From Halomicrococcus gelatinilyticus (GTDB lineage Archaea > Halobacteriota > Halobacteria > Halobacteriales > Haladaptataceae): DNA of 64,000 nt. The notes under the pieces were generated by a model. That model was not told the origin of the DNA. It ran no database searches and saw only the letters and a program-made list of their open reading frames with translations. This document shows, in pieces, positions 40,329 through 48,727 of this stretch. How positions within the stretch are numbered: the stretch's first letter is position 1; every line of letters starts with the position of its first letter. The stretch spans positions 248,001 through 312,000 of the forward strand of contig CP100466.1 of the NCBI GenBank assembly GCA_024227995.1. Direction: 5' to 3'. The translations under genes and the position numbers were made by a program.

Positions 40329-42575
40329 ATGTCTGAGAGAGAATTACCGAATAGCGTTGACCGTGAGGATCAGTTGCAGAAGATATTCGACTGTGTTCTG
40401 TCGGCTGAAGAGAAAGGCCATTTCCTTTCATTAGTCGGACCAGGGGGACATGGGAAAAGCAGTATATTGGAGGAAATTCGAACTGAGTTTGAAAACGACG
40501 ATGACGTCTACATCCTAAATTTCCAATTCCATAGTGGCCTAACTAATATAGAGCACTTCTCAAGCGAATTCGAGGAGAAGTGGAGAGAGGAAGTTCCTCA
40601 GAGTGTAACACGGAGGATGACGGAACGCGCCGTCAAAATCTTACAGTCGCAAAAGCTGAAGAATGCAATAGATTACATCTCTACTGGTGGAGGAATCATA
40701 TCTCCTAATCTCAGTCTATTATCGCTGAGCAAAAAAGCTCTTCCAGAGAAAAAAGATAAGAATCTCGCCCCAGCCTATTCTGATCTGTTAACCGAATTTT
40801 TGGACCAATTTCACCAGCTCAACCCCGATACTCGATTATTACTACTGTTTGATGAATACCATAAAATACCTGGGGAAAAGAAGGCAGAGTTTGACAGGCT
40901 ATTCCATTCGATAGCCTCGGAAATGCCAAAGGGAATTGTAGGGATAGTTGCGTCACGAACCCGCGATCTGTGTGAAGGCTATGATTCTCCAATCGCAGAA
41001 ATCCGTCTTGGTGAGTTCTCAGAACGTGAAGTTGAAATGTACTTGCAGGAAGCGGGCTTCTCACCTACAGAGGAGCAAATTAAAACAGTACATGAAACCA
41101 CTTCAGGAAATCCATATTACCTGAAACGGTTTACTCAGACTGCCTATGAACATGGTCTCGCTGATGCGATAGATCGGCTTCCTGAAAGAGAGATTCGACG
41201 GTATCTTGACGACGCATTTCTCAACCAACTTGAAGAATCTCAGGAACAATTCCTTCGTGATATTTCCGTTTTAGATGAGTTCCGAGAGGACATCATTACA
41301 CACCTTACTGGTGAGACAAGAGCACACATTCGGCGTCAGCTACGCTCCTTACATCGAAAATCTGTACTGGAGGGAATTGGGACGCATGAATCAGTATCTG
41401 TCTACCAACCCCACGATCTCCTACATCAGCATCTCAAAAACTCGCTAAGTCAGGAGAAGTTAAATCAACAGCATCGGACAGTTGCTAGCTTTTACTTAAA
41501 TAAATTAGATCAGGATGTCCTCAATGACTCAGTGCAAAATTTCATTTGGGCACTCATGTTTGAAGAATCTCCTGAGAGCGGACCAATTGAATCATTTGCT
41601 GAAGCAACAGCGGAATGTTTCGCTGCAGGCTCAATGTTACATTTCCATCTTGAAGAAATCTCTTCAGACGATACAATAGAGGAGGAAATATATCAACTCC
41701 TTCAGGATCCAGATATAGATGAAAATAGAGTGTTGAACAACCTTAGAGTGTTTTATGCTGACAATGATGAGGTTGACTTAGAAAGTATAGATATTGGTGG
41801 TGGTGACTCTGATAAAAGCGAAATTGATGTGATTGATTTAGAAGCCTCAACTCCAGAAAAGCAGCTAATTGTTGAATTTGTTAGGTGTGTGAGAATTATT
41901 GAAGGCGACGGTGACGATATTGAGAAATACATTCAAACTCTCAAAGAGAGTAAAGAGAGAGTCAGAAAGATAAATAATAATGAAGAATTAAATATTGTCT
42001 CTGGATTAGTTTACCTATTTATATTATTCACACTGGAGGCCTGTTATGTTACTACTGAACAGAAAGATATGGTGAAGAAGACCACAAAGTGTCGCGAGAA
42101 GTTCATAAAGGATCACTTCGGATTAGATGATGGTGATCGGATTTTCACTAAGAATATGACGAAGGCGTTAACACAACGATTCAAAATGCCACGTGGTGAA
42201 TCTGGTGAACTTCTTTCCGATGACCCAGAGAGTACAATTGAAAAGGCGGTGTTAGAACGTGGCGCCTTTGGAGGCATCCAAAGTGGTATGAATGAAGTTA
42301 TTTTAGACCTCATACAAAGCTTCTATGAAACAAGGACATCAAACAAAGCGTTGTCCCATGATCGAAAGCTCATAGAAGATGCAATTCGAGAAATTGCAAT
42401 CTACTTTAATCAGAATGATCATCCGTCCTTAGCAGCATTCATCCGAGACGCTGGAAAATTAATTACAGCATCATTAAGTTCTGACACCCCTAACAAGGAC
42501 GAAATTATGACTAACTTTAAGAATACAGAGGCACATCAACAAATCCAACGAGTAATTACGGCAATTGATACGTAA
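40329..42575 (+). CDS. STAND-like P-loop ATPase
   Basis: The 748-residue protein begins directly with an ATPase core: Walker A 'VGPGGHGKSS' at ~36-45, Walker B 'RLLLLFDEY' at ~169-177, sensor-type 'GIVASRT' at ~205-211 and 'TSGNPYYLKRF' at ~258-268, matching the GxP motif of STAND/Orc-type NTPases. A winged helix follows (~300-370, 'LRSLHRKSVLEGIG'). The rest (~370-748) is helical and lacks a recognised effector or repeat domain, suggesting a ligand-sensing C-terminus. There is no N-terminal effector, so the neighbours may fill that role. Its function is unknown; anti-phage STAND proteins are the closest precedent. Confidence 0.78.
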   Translation: MSERELPNSVDREDQLQKIFDCVLSAEEKGHFLSLVGPGGHGKSSILEEIRTEFENDDDVYILNFQFHSGLTNIEHFSSEFEEKWREEVPQSVTRRMTERAVKILQSQKLKNAIDYISTGGGIISPNLSLLSLSKKALPEKKDKNLAPAYSDLLTEFLDQFHQLNPDTRLLLLFDEYHKIPGEKKAEFDRLFHSIASEMPKGIVGIVASRTRDLCEGYDSPIAEIRLGEFSEREVEMYLQEAGFSPTEEQIKTVHETTSGNPYYLKRFTQTAYEHGLADAIDRLPEREIRRYLDDAFLNQLEESQEQFLRDISVLDEFREDIITHLTGETRAHIRRQLRSLHRKSVLEGIGTHESVSVYQPHDLLHQHLKNSLSQEKLNQQHRTVASFYLNKLDQDVLNDSVQNFIWALMFEESPESGPIESFAEATAECFAAGSMLHFHLEEISSDDTIEEEIYQLLQDPDIDENRVLNNLRVFYADNDEVDLESIDIGGGDSDKSEIDVIDLEASTPEKQLIVEFVRCVRIIEGDGDDIEKYIQTLKESKERVRKINNNEELNIVSGLVYLFILFTLEACYVTTEQKDMVKKTTKCREKFIKDHFGLDDGDRIFTKNMTKALTQRFKMPRGESGELLSDDPESTIEKAVLERGAFGGIQSGMNEVILDLIQSFYETRTSNKALSHDRKLIEDAIREIAIYFNQNDHPSLAAFIRDAGKLITASLSSDTPNKDEIMTNFKNTEAHQQIQRVITAIDT

Positions 42576-42596
42576 TCTAAATGTTTGAACTGTTAA

Positions 42597-43583
42597 TTAA
42601 CGATAAATTGCGATTGGAGAAACTGACACTTTTGGATACTTCACTGCAAGTCCGAATTGGGAACCAAGTTCGCCCGCAAAATTGAGGAATTTCCCAATCT
42701 CAACGTCTTCACCCTCCTCAATTTCACTCAATGACGCTTGTTCTTCCTCGTCTAGTTCAGACGTAATATTTTCTACACGCGCTAACATTGTACAATTCTC
42801 AATATCGTTCGATTGATATTTTGAAAGGAATTCAACAGGAGTTGTTTCAAGATTGTCTCGCTCTACTGTTGCCCAGAAGGTAAAATCATTATCTGATATT
42901 GGGGAAAGTTCCGTAATCAGCATTTGGCGGTATTCATTTGGTAGAACTGTTTTAAGCGCGTTGAATATTGGCTCTGCTGGTTTAAATTTCTGAAGTTCAA
43001 ATTCACCGACCTCACTGAGTTCAGTTACCTCCGATGTGTCACCAGTAAGCTGCTTACGGACTGCTTCTGTCTGAAACTCCTCCAGTAGTTCTATCATATC
43101 AAAAAACCCATCCATTAACTCCACACTTGTATTGAAATCTGAGAAATTTAGTTCCCCAGATACTTTGATGATGTCTCCCTCTTCTACTTCATTTCTAAAT
43201 CGGCTGGGTAGCGCAGACCCACCGCCAACGCCTTCCTTCATTAAATTCACATTGTGAAACCAGTCACCCTCAGCCTTCGCTAGCCACTGCTCAAGCAGAT
43301 CGTAGTAATAGTGGTGCAGAGCTTTTGTTTCCTGAAGGCGTGAACCAGATGCAAACCCGGCATTAACTTCTGCACCAGTTTCTGCGCTAGGCCCGACTGA
43401 CCCAAGAATATGTGCTTTAATACTACCGTATACTGACGTAGCAAGTTCTTCACTTTCTTCTTGCTCTTTAACCCGTTCTTGGATATAGCCCTGGTCAATG
43501 CGCGCAGATATTGATTTCACTCGGTCCATATCGAGGTAAACGAATCCAGGAACTCTCGTGTCAACAGTCGGTGTATCTTCCAT
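42597..43583 (-). CDS. DUF6414-family protein
   Basis: The ATG at 43581-43583 gives 328 residues; a GTG six codons upstream is an alternative. The N-terminus 'FVYLDMDRVKSISARIDQGY' is characteristic of DUF6414, whose members begin with a 'YLD...V.SI' segment. A short Gly-containing stretch ('LGSVGPSAETGAEVNAGF') follows, then 'GDIIKVSGELNFSDF', an OB-like beta segment. The family is uncharacterised. It is convergent with the ATPase (21-base gap), shares its AT-rich composition and is therefore probably part of the same acquired unit. The upstream 'ATTATATA' overlaps its promoter. Confidence 0.7.
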   Translation of the reverse strand: MEDTPTVDTRVPGFVYLDMDRVKSISARIDQGYIQERVKEQEESEELATSVYGSIKAHILGSVGPSAETGAEVNAGFASGSRLQETKALHHYYYDLLEQWLAKAEGDWFHNVNLMKEGVGGGSALPSRFRNEVEEGDIIKVSGELNFSDFNTSVELMDGFFDMIELLEEFQTEAVRKQLTGDTSEVTELSEVGEFELQKFKPAEPIFNALKTVLPNEYRQMLITELSPISDNDFTFWATVERDNLETTPVEFLSKYQSNDIENCTMLARVENITSELDEEEQASLSEIEEGEDVEIGKFLNFAGELGSQFGLAVKYPKVSVSPIAIYR

Positions 43584-44254
43584 ATATAATGTGAATTTCA
43601 CCTATCCATAAATTTGGGTGTCCGGAGTAAGGTTTCGGCGTGGTACCCCCTGGGGTTGCACGTTCCCAGATTCGCTCGACCGGATATGAACACTAGTAGC
43701 CAGCTGGACGTGTTCATATTCACGGTGCGTCCTCGAGGATTGCCCCGCGCGACCGCGCCGATCACGCCTGACCCACACGCCTCTTTATAAAGAATCCCCG
43801 TTCCAGTCACCGCAGCATACGACACCCCGTCGTGTTCACGGCCAATAAGTTAGCACATCGACACTCCACGGTCGGTACGCATCCGGACCGACGAAGGCAA
43901 CGAGTGGCGCTACGCCGCTATCGTGCGCACGGCCAACTACTACGAGGTGAACAAGAGCAACGCGACCGCGTTCGTCTGCGACGACGTCGTCGCCCTCGTC
44001 GACGCCGCTCGTGAGGTCCTGGGGCTCGCGAATCTCACCCGGCACCAGCGAGAGGAGAGGGCGGTGACCACCGCGCGATCTTCTGATAGGTGCGCGCCGT
44101 CGCGTTCGAAGTCGACCACTTTGAAGCACCGCAGGGGCCGATTCCCCCGGCGAATCGAGAGTTTGTAGGCTGATGGAGAGCCCAGAAATCGCACGGTGTG
44201 AGTGTAGTTGCCAGGTTTAATGTAGATGCCTACGAAACTGAACCCGGGAATACG
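43584..44254. other. Gene debris beside the island
   Basis: This 670-base stretch returns to high G+C. A good TATA box, 'CTTTATAAAG' near 43792-43801, precedes no intact gene. From about 43855 the plus-strand frame with 'SVRIRTDEGNEWRYAAIV' and then 'ANYYEVNKSNATAFVCDD' has strong codon bias, but it opens after a TAG with no start codon except an internal GTG at 43923 (81 residues to 44168), and it loses bias by about 44080. I read it as a truncated gene fragment, unidentified. Confidence 0.45.
43684..43719. repeat. Perfect 10-bp inverted repeat near island edge
   Basis: ATATGAACAC (43684-43693) is the exact reverse complement of GTGTTCATAT (43710-43719), with a 16-base loop. It lies about 60 bases outside the low-G+C boundary. 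It could be a transcription terminator, an operator or a recombination site. No poly-T follows it, which argues against a simple terminator. Confidence 0.7.
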
Positions 44255-44425
44255 ATGAGAGTCCGGTCTATCTGCTTTGCCGCCCTGATTGGCGTCGGAG
44301 TGGAAAAGGCCATAGCTGTTCCTGAAACCTATCTCGTACTCGGGGGAGCGTTCCTCGGAGGACTATCTCTCCTCGATGCGGTCGGGTACTCTCTTACAGC
44401 GGTATTCGACAACCCATCAGAGTAG
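44255..44425 (+). CDS. Small hydrophobic protein
   Basis: The ATG at 44255 gives 56 residues with two hydrophobic segments ('ICFAALIGVGVEKAIAV' and 'YLVLGGAFLGGLSLLDAVGY'), consistent with a small membrane protein. A GTG at 44198 would add 19 polar residues. Codon bias is moderate. No family recognised; it could also be a fragment of a larger membrane protein given the debris upstream. Confidence 0.45.
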   Translation: MRVRSICFAALIGVGVEKAIAVPETYLVLGGAFLGGLSLLDAVGYSLTAVFDNPSE

Positions 44426-44522
44426 CAAATACAGTCGTCAGTGCTGGCCAGGTGCGTGCACGCTCGCTGCGTGCCTTCGATTCATACAGAAAGCATTTAT
44501 CCGAAAGTGATGATGGGTTGGC

Positions 44523-45113
44523 ATGAACAGGCGCGGCCTGCTTGGTTGCGGAGCGGCTCTCCTCTCCGTCGCACTCGCTGGCTGCACCGGTTCACCACTG
44601 ACCAGCGACGAAACCAGGACGACCCACTCCACTGCCGCTGGAGCGAACACGACGGGTTCTCCGACCGCCACCGCAACAGCGACGCGCGGCACGACGACAG
44701 GTACCCCGACGACAACGATACCGACGGGCGAGAACCACGAGAGCTACCTCCTGCAGAACCTCGGATCGGAAACGCGGAAACTGACCGTCACGGTCACTCC
44801 CCAGTCCGGCGAACAGAAGCCGCTCGTCGACGCGACCTACGAGATTCCCGGCAAGTACGTCCTGACGTTCCCCACTCTCCTCGAACACGGTCAGCGCTAT
44901 CGCCTGGAGGCCACCGGCCCGACAGGGGCGTCGGAAACGACGACGATAACGGTCGAGGGATGTAGCGACAGCCAGTACGCTCCTGGCGGTGACCGCGACT
45001 ACATCACGTCGGTCGGCGACGACGACGTCGGGCACGGTAGCTTGCCCTGCGACGTGGTACTGCGAAACGAGTTCACGATTAGCTGGCCCGACGAGTACAA
45101 AGTCTCAAACTGA
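44523..45113 (+). CDS. Exported haloarchaeal lipoprotein
   Basis: The 196-residue protein has the leader 'MNRRGLLGCGAALLSVALAG' followed directly by the lipobox Cys, then a Thr/Ser-rich stalk ('TTHSTAAGANTTGSPTATA'). The mature domain is a beta-rich Ig-like segment: 'LLQNLGSETRKLTVTVTPQ', 'YEIPGKYVLTFPTLL' and 'YRLEATGPTGASETTTITV', with two late cysteines. It is lipid-anchored outside the membrane; function unknown. 'gcatttatcc' about 25 bases upstream is a credible TATA box, so it is probably leaderless. Confidence 0.8.
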   Translation: MNRRGLLGCGAALLSVALAGCTGSPLTSDETRTTHSTAAGANTTGSPTATATATRGTTTGTPTTTIPTGENHESYLLQNLGSETRKLTVTVTPQSGEQKPLVDATYEIPGKYVLTFPTLLEHGQRYRLEATGPTGASETTTITVEGCSDSQYAPGGDRDYITSVGDDDVGHGSLPCDVVLRNEFTISWPDEYKVSN

Positions 45114-45204
45114 CGCTTCGAACCGATTCGGACCGGTCTCAGCAGCCCCGCATCCCCGACCTTGGAGGGCAAGAGTGATTTCCCCCGCCTGTGAACTCCG
45201 GAGC

Positions 45205-46440
45205 GTGACATCTCTTCGCGCCGACAGGCGGACCGTCCTCGGCGTCGCCGGGTCGGCTCTGGTCGGAGGGCTGTTCACCGTCGCGACCCACGGGACGACC
45301 GACGAGTCGGCGACGTCGAACGCCGCCTCGGCGACGTGGCCCATGGCGCGCTACGACGCCGCCGGCACGGGTCACGCGCCCGACATGGTCGGCCCCGCCG
45401 GCGACGTCGCCGTCCGGTGGAAGCGGGCGGCGTACGGCCACGTCGCCGACCCGCCGTCGCCGGTCCTCCACGACGGCCGACTGTACTACAGCGCCGCCGA
45501 CCGGTTCCTCGTCGTCGACGCCGACGACGGCACGGTCCGTCACGAGATAGCGAACGGGACGTTCTACTCCCCGCCCTGCCTCCTCGCAGAGACCGCGTAC
45601 GCGAACGAGACGCTCGCCGTCGCGGACCGGACCGGCCTCCTGGGGGTCAACCCGACCGGCGGCGTCGACCTGTTCGGCAGCAGCTACCGCTGGTCGAACC
45701 GGTGGCGGTACCCCGACCGCGAGCGCGACGCGCACGCCCCGCCGCCTCGCAGCCGACCGACCCCGCCGCCGGTCGTCGCGGACGACACGCTCGTCTACGC
45801 GGGCCAGATCGACGACGAGGACGCCGTCGTCGCGCTCGACCCCAGCAGCGCCGAGCGCCGCTGGCGGGCGGGGTCGTACCCCGACCCGCGGCGGCCGGTC
45901 GTCGCCGAGGACGCGGTCTTCGTCGTCTCCGGTCGCGGTCGCGTTCGCGCCCTCGACCTGAACGACGGCTCCGAACTGTGGCGGACGACGATCCGCGAGC
46001 CGACGGTGAACGCACCTGCCGTCGCGAACGGCCGCCTCTACCTCACCGACCGGTGGAACGTGTACGCCTTCGACACGACGACCGGAGCGCGGGTGTGGCG
46101 CCGCCCGACGGAGACGCCGGTGGGGACGCCGCCGGTCGTCGCCGGCCGCACCCTCTACGTCCAGACGGAACTGTCCGCCGGACCGCTGCTCGCGCTGGAC
46201 GCGGCCACCGGCGAGACCCTGTGGACGGCCCCGTACGGGAACCGGAACTCCACGCCCGTGGTCGCCGGCGACACCCTCTACCTGCCGTCGCACTACGACC
46301 TCTATGCGCTCGACATCGCGACGGGTGCCGAGCGCTGGCGGTTCGAGGCCGCCGGATCTGTGTCGACGCCGGTGGTCGCCGACGGTCGGGTGTACGTCGC
46401 GGGCGGGAACGTCCTCTACGCACTGGAGGCACAGCCGTGA
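45205..46440 (+). CDS. PQQ-like beta-propeller repeat protein, exported
   Basis: The GTG at 45205 gives 411 residues. 'RADRRTVLGVAGSALVGGLF' is a Tat-type leader. The rest is a chain of PQQ/BamB-like blades such as 'DGRLYYSAADRFLVVDADDG', 'ALDLNDGSELWRTT', 'AFDTTTGARVWRRP' and 'ALDIATGAERWRFEA'. The propeller folds outside the membrane, perhaps as a scaffold or dehydrogenase-like protein, although PQQ-binding residues cannot be assigned. The frame continues upstream, but the leader marks the start. It overlaps the next gene by four bases (GTGA), so the two are coupled. Confidence 0.85.
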   Translation: MTSLRADRRTVLGVAGSALVGGLFTVATHGTTDESATSNAASATWPMARYDAAGTGHAPDMVGPAGDVAVRWKRAAYGHVADPPSPVLHDGRLYYSAADRFLVVDADDGTVRHEIANGTFYSPPCLLAETAYANETLAVADRTGLLGVNPTGGVDLFGSSYRWSNRWRYPDRERDAHAPPPRSRPTPPPVVADDTLVYAGQIDDEDAVVALDPSSAERRWRAGSYPDPRRPVVAEDAVFVVSGRGRVRALDLNDGSELWRTTIREPTVNAPAVANGRLYLTDRWNVYAFDTTTGARVWRRPTETPVGTPPVVAGRTLYVQTELSAGPLLALDAATGETLWTAPYGNRNSTPVVAGDTLYLPSHYDLYALDIATGAERWRFEAAGSVSTPVVADGRVYVAGGNVLYALEAQP

Positions 46441-47180
46441 CGGGCGTGTGGCCGTGGACCCTGGTCGGGACGTCGCTGCGGCGACTCCGCGAGCAGCCAC
46501 TGCTCATCCTGCCGTTCGCGCTGGTCGGCCTCCTCTCGACGCTCGTGGACGCGCTCCGGTTCGCCGACCCGGTTCCGGTCAGGGTGCAGTCGTGGCCGCG
46601 CAGCGGACTCGTGTCCGTCGACGTCCTCGTCTTCCCCGGCGGGTCGCGGGCCGCCGGCGTCGCGCCCGGGGCGCTGCTCGGTCTGCCCACGGACTCCCTC
46701 GCCCGCCTCGTCGCGCTCTCGGCGGCGCCGCTCGCCGCCGGCGCCCTCGCGACAGGCGTCACCGTGACCGTGGCCCGGTACGGCGTGCCCCGCTCGTTGC
46801 GAGACGTGCCCTGGCTGGGACTCGGGCGACTGCTCGCGTACGCGGCCGGCCTGTACGCCGTCGCCACCCTGCTCGCCGTGCTCGCCGCGCTGCACCCGCT
46901 CGCCGGCGTCGCAGCGACCACGCTGCTCTTCGTGCTCGCCGCTCGGCTGTTCGTGGCCCCACCGCTCGTCGTCCTCGGCGGCGAGGACCCGCTCGCGGCC
47001 GCGTTCGAGAGCAACCGACGGACGCGCTCGAACGACGCCTCCCTCCTGGGGTTCGTCGTCCTCGCGGGGTTCGCGAGCCACGCGCTCGTCGGCGTCCCCC
47101 ACGTCGGCACCATGCTGAGCGTGACGGTCGTCGGGTCGGTGTCCGCCGTCGCGACCGTGGTCGCCGACGAGCGGTGTTGA
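46437..47180 (+). CDS. Hypothetical polytopic membrane protein coupled to propeller
   Basis: The GTG overlapping the upstream stop gives 247 residues with five to six helices ('LLILPFALVGLLSTLV', 'LAAGALATGVTVTVARYG', 'LYAVATLLAVLAALHPLAG', 'LLFVLAARLFVAPPLVVLG'). The pattern of long amphipathic helices and 'AFESNRRTRSNDASLLGFV' resembles haloarchaeal proteins of the DUF7847 or DUF4013 type. Function unknown. GTGA overlap suggests stoichiometric translation with the propeller. Frames on the opposite strand are shadows. Confidence 0.65.
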   Translation: MTGVWPWTLVGTSLRRLREQPLLILPFALVGLLSTLVDALRFADPVPVRVQSWPRSGLVSVDVLVFPGGSRAAGVAPGALLGLPTDSLARLVALSAAPLAAGALATGVTVTVARYGVPRSLRDVPWLGLGRLLAYAAGLYAVATLLAVLAALHPLAGVAATTLLFVLAARLFVAPPLVVLGGEDPLAAAFESNRRTRSNDASLLGFVVLAGFASHALVGVPHVGTMLSVTVVGSVSAVATVVADERC

Positions 47181-47230
47181 CCCACGGCGTCGGGTCCCTG
47201 CTTTTTCTACCGTCCGGTCGAACCACCGCC

Positions 47231-48727
47231 ATGACCGTCTGGGTGCTCGGCGACCAGTTGACGACGCGCGTCGGCCCGCTCGCGGACGCAGACGGGGACG
47301 AACGCGTGCTGATGATCGAGGCGCGCGCGTTCGCCCGCCGTCTCCCCTACCACCCGCAGAAATTGACGCTCGTCTTCAGCGCGATGCGGCACTTCCGCGA
47401 CGAACTCCGCGAGCGCGGCTACGAGGTCGAGTACCGCCGGGCGGAGACGTTCGGCGACGCGCTCGCCGACCACTTCGACGACCACCCCGGCGACGTCCTC
47501 GCGCTGATGCGGCCCGCGAGCCACGGCGCCGGCGAGCGACTGCGCGAACTGGTCGACGAGGCCGGTGGCGACGTGGACCTCCTCGAGAACGACCTGTTTC
47601 TCCTCTCGCCCGACGAGTTCGACGACTGGGCCGGCGACCGCGACCGCCTCCGCCACGGGGACTTCTACCGGTTCGTCCGCCGGTCGACGGGGTACCTGAT
47701 GGACGGCGACGACCCCGTCGGCGGCCAGTGGAACTACGACGAGCAGAACCGCGAGACGCCGCCGCCGAATCACGAGTTCCCCGACCCGCCGTCGTTCGAA
47801 CCGGACGAGCAGACCCGCGCCGTGGCGGCGTGGGCCGACGAGACGTTCGAGACGTGGGGCGACCCGGAGGGGTTTAGCTGGCCGGTCACGCGGGCGGACG
47901 CCCACCGCGCCCTCGACGACTTCGTCGAACGCCGCCTCGCCGAGTTCGGCCCCTACCAGGACGCGATGGTCGCGGACTCGTGGGCGGGCAACCACGCGCT
48001 GCTCTCGCCCGCGCTCAACCTCGGCCTGCTGCACCCGCGCGAGGTCGTCGAGCGCGTCGTCGACGCGTACGACGCCGGCGACGCCCCGCTGAACAGCGTC
48101 GAGGGGGTCGTCCGGCAGGTGGTCGGGTGGCGGGAGTTCGTCCGGCACGTCTACCGCCGACGGATGCCCGCGATGTCGAGCGCGAACCTGCTGGACGCGA
48201 CCCGCGACCTGCCGCCGCTCTACTACACCGGGGAGACCGACATGCGCTGTCTCGCCACCGTGGTCGACCGCGTCCGCGACAGGGGGTACAGCCATCACAT
48301 CGAGCGCCTGATGGTGCTGTCGAACTTCGCGCTGCTGTACGGCGCGGACCCCCACGAACTCGACCGCTGGTTCCACTTCGCCTACGTGGACGCCTACCAC
48401 TGGGTGACGACGCCGAACGTCGTCGGCATGGGGTCGTTCGCGACGGACGCCCTCTCGACGAAGCCCTACGCTGCGAGCGCCAACTACGTCGACCGCATGA
48501 GCGACTTCTGCGACGACTGTCGCTACGACCCGGACGAGACGACCGGCGACGACGCCTGCCCGTTCAACGCGCTCTACTGGGACTTCCTCGCCGAGAACGA
48601 GGACCGCCTCCGGGACGACTACCGGATGGGGCTGTCGTACCACAACCTCGACCGGAAGGACGACCTCGACGCCGTCCGCGAGCGCGCCGTCGACGTCCGG
48701 GACCGCGCCGCGGAGGAGGAGCTCTAG
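47231..48727 (+). CDS. FeS-containing cryptochrome/photolyase family protein
   Basis: The 498-residue protein begins 'MTVWVLGDQLTTRVGPL', the antenna-domain start of the FeS-BCP (PhrB-type) class. Four cysteines, Cys340 ('DMRCLATV'), Cys427 and Cys430 ('FCDDCRYD') and Cys443 ('DACPFN'), have the 87/3/13 spacing of its [4Fe-4S] cluster, matching that group. 'YWDFLAENEDRL' and 'MVLSNFALLYGADPHE' are typical C-terminal FAD-domain segments. These enzymes use FAD and light to repair (6-4) photoproducts in DNA. The upstream frame is a shadow, and the ATG at 47231 is the natural start. Confidence 0.93.
   Translation: MTVWVLGDQLTTRVGPLADADGDERVLMIEARAFARRLPYHPQKLTLVFSAMRHFRDELRERGYEVEYRRAETFGDALADHFDDHPGDVLALMRPASHGAGERLRELVDEAGGDVDLLENDLFLLSPDEFDDWAGDRDRLRHGDFYRFVRRSTGYLMDGDDPVGGQWNYDEQNRETPPPNHEFPDPPSFEPDEQTRAVAAWADETFETWGDPEGFSWPVTRADAHRALDDFVERRLAEFGPYQDAMVADSWAGNHALLSPALNLGLLHPREVVERVVDAYDAGDAPLNSVEGVVRQVVGWREFVRHVYRRRMPAMSSANLLDATRDLPPLYYTGETDMRCLATVVDRVRDRGYSHHIERLMVLSNFALLYGADPHELDRWFHFAYVDAYHWVTTPNVVGMGSFATDALSTKPYAASANYVDRMSDFCDDCRYDPDETTGDDACPFNALYWDFLAENEDRLRDDYRMGLSYHNLDRKDDLDAVRERAVDVRDRAAEEEL

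Larger units (their letters stand above)
39735..43620. other. AT-rich genomic island with candidate novel system
   Basis: Base composition drops sharply: the 60 bases from 41461 are 35% G+C, against 73% in the 60 bases from 38821. The edges lie near 39740 and 43620. Third-position A/T is common, unlike in all neighbours. It carries three genes (40057, 40329 and 42597) and no transposase or integrase that I recognise. This pattern indicates horizontal acquisition from a low-G+C source, probably another archaeon given the promoter style. Confidence 0.75.

Noticed and set aside
43684..43719. Insertion-sequence terminal repeat
   Set aside because: The arms are only 16 bases apart and no transposase lies between or beside them; I keep it as an unexplained inverted repeat.
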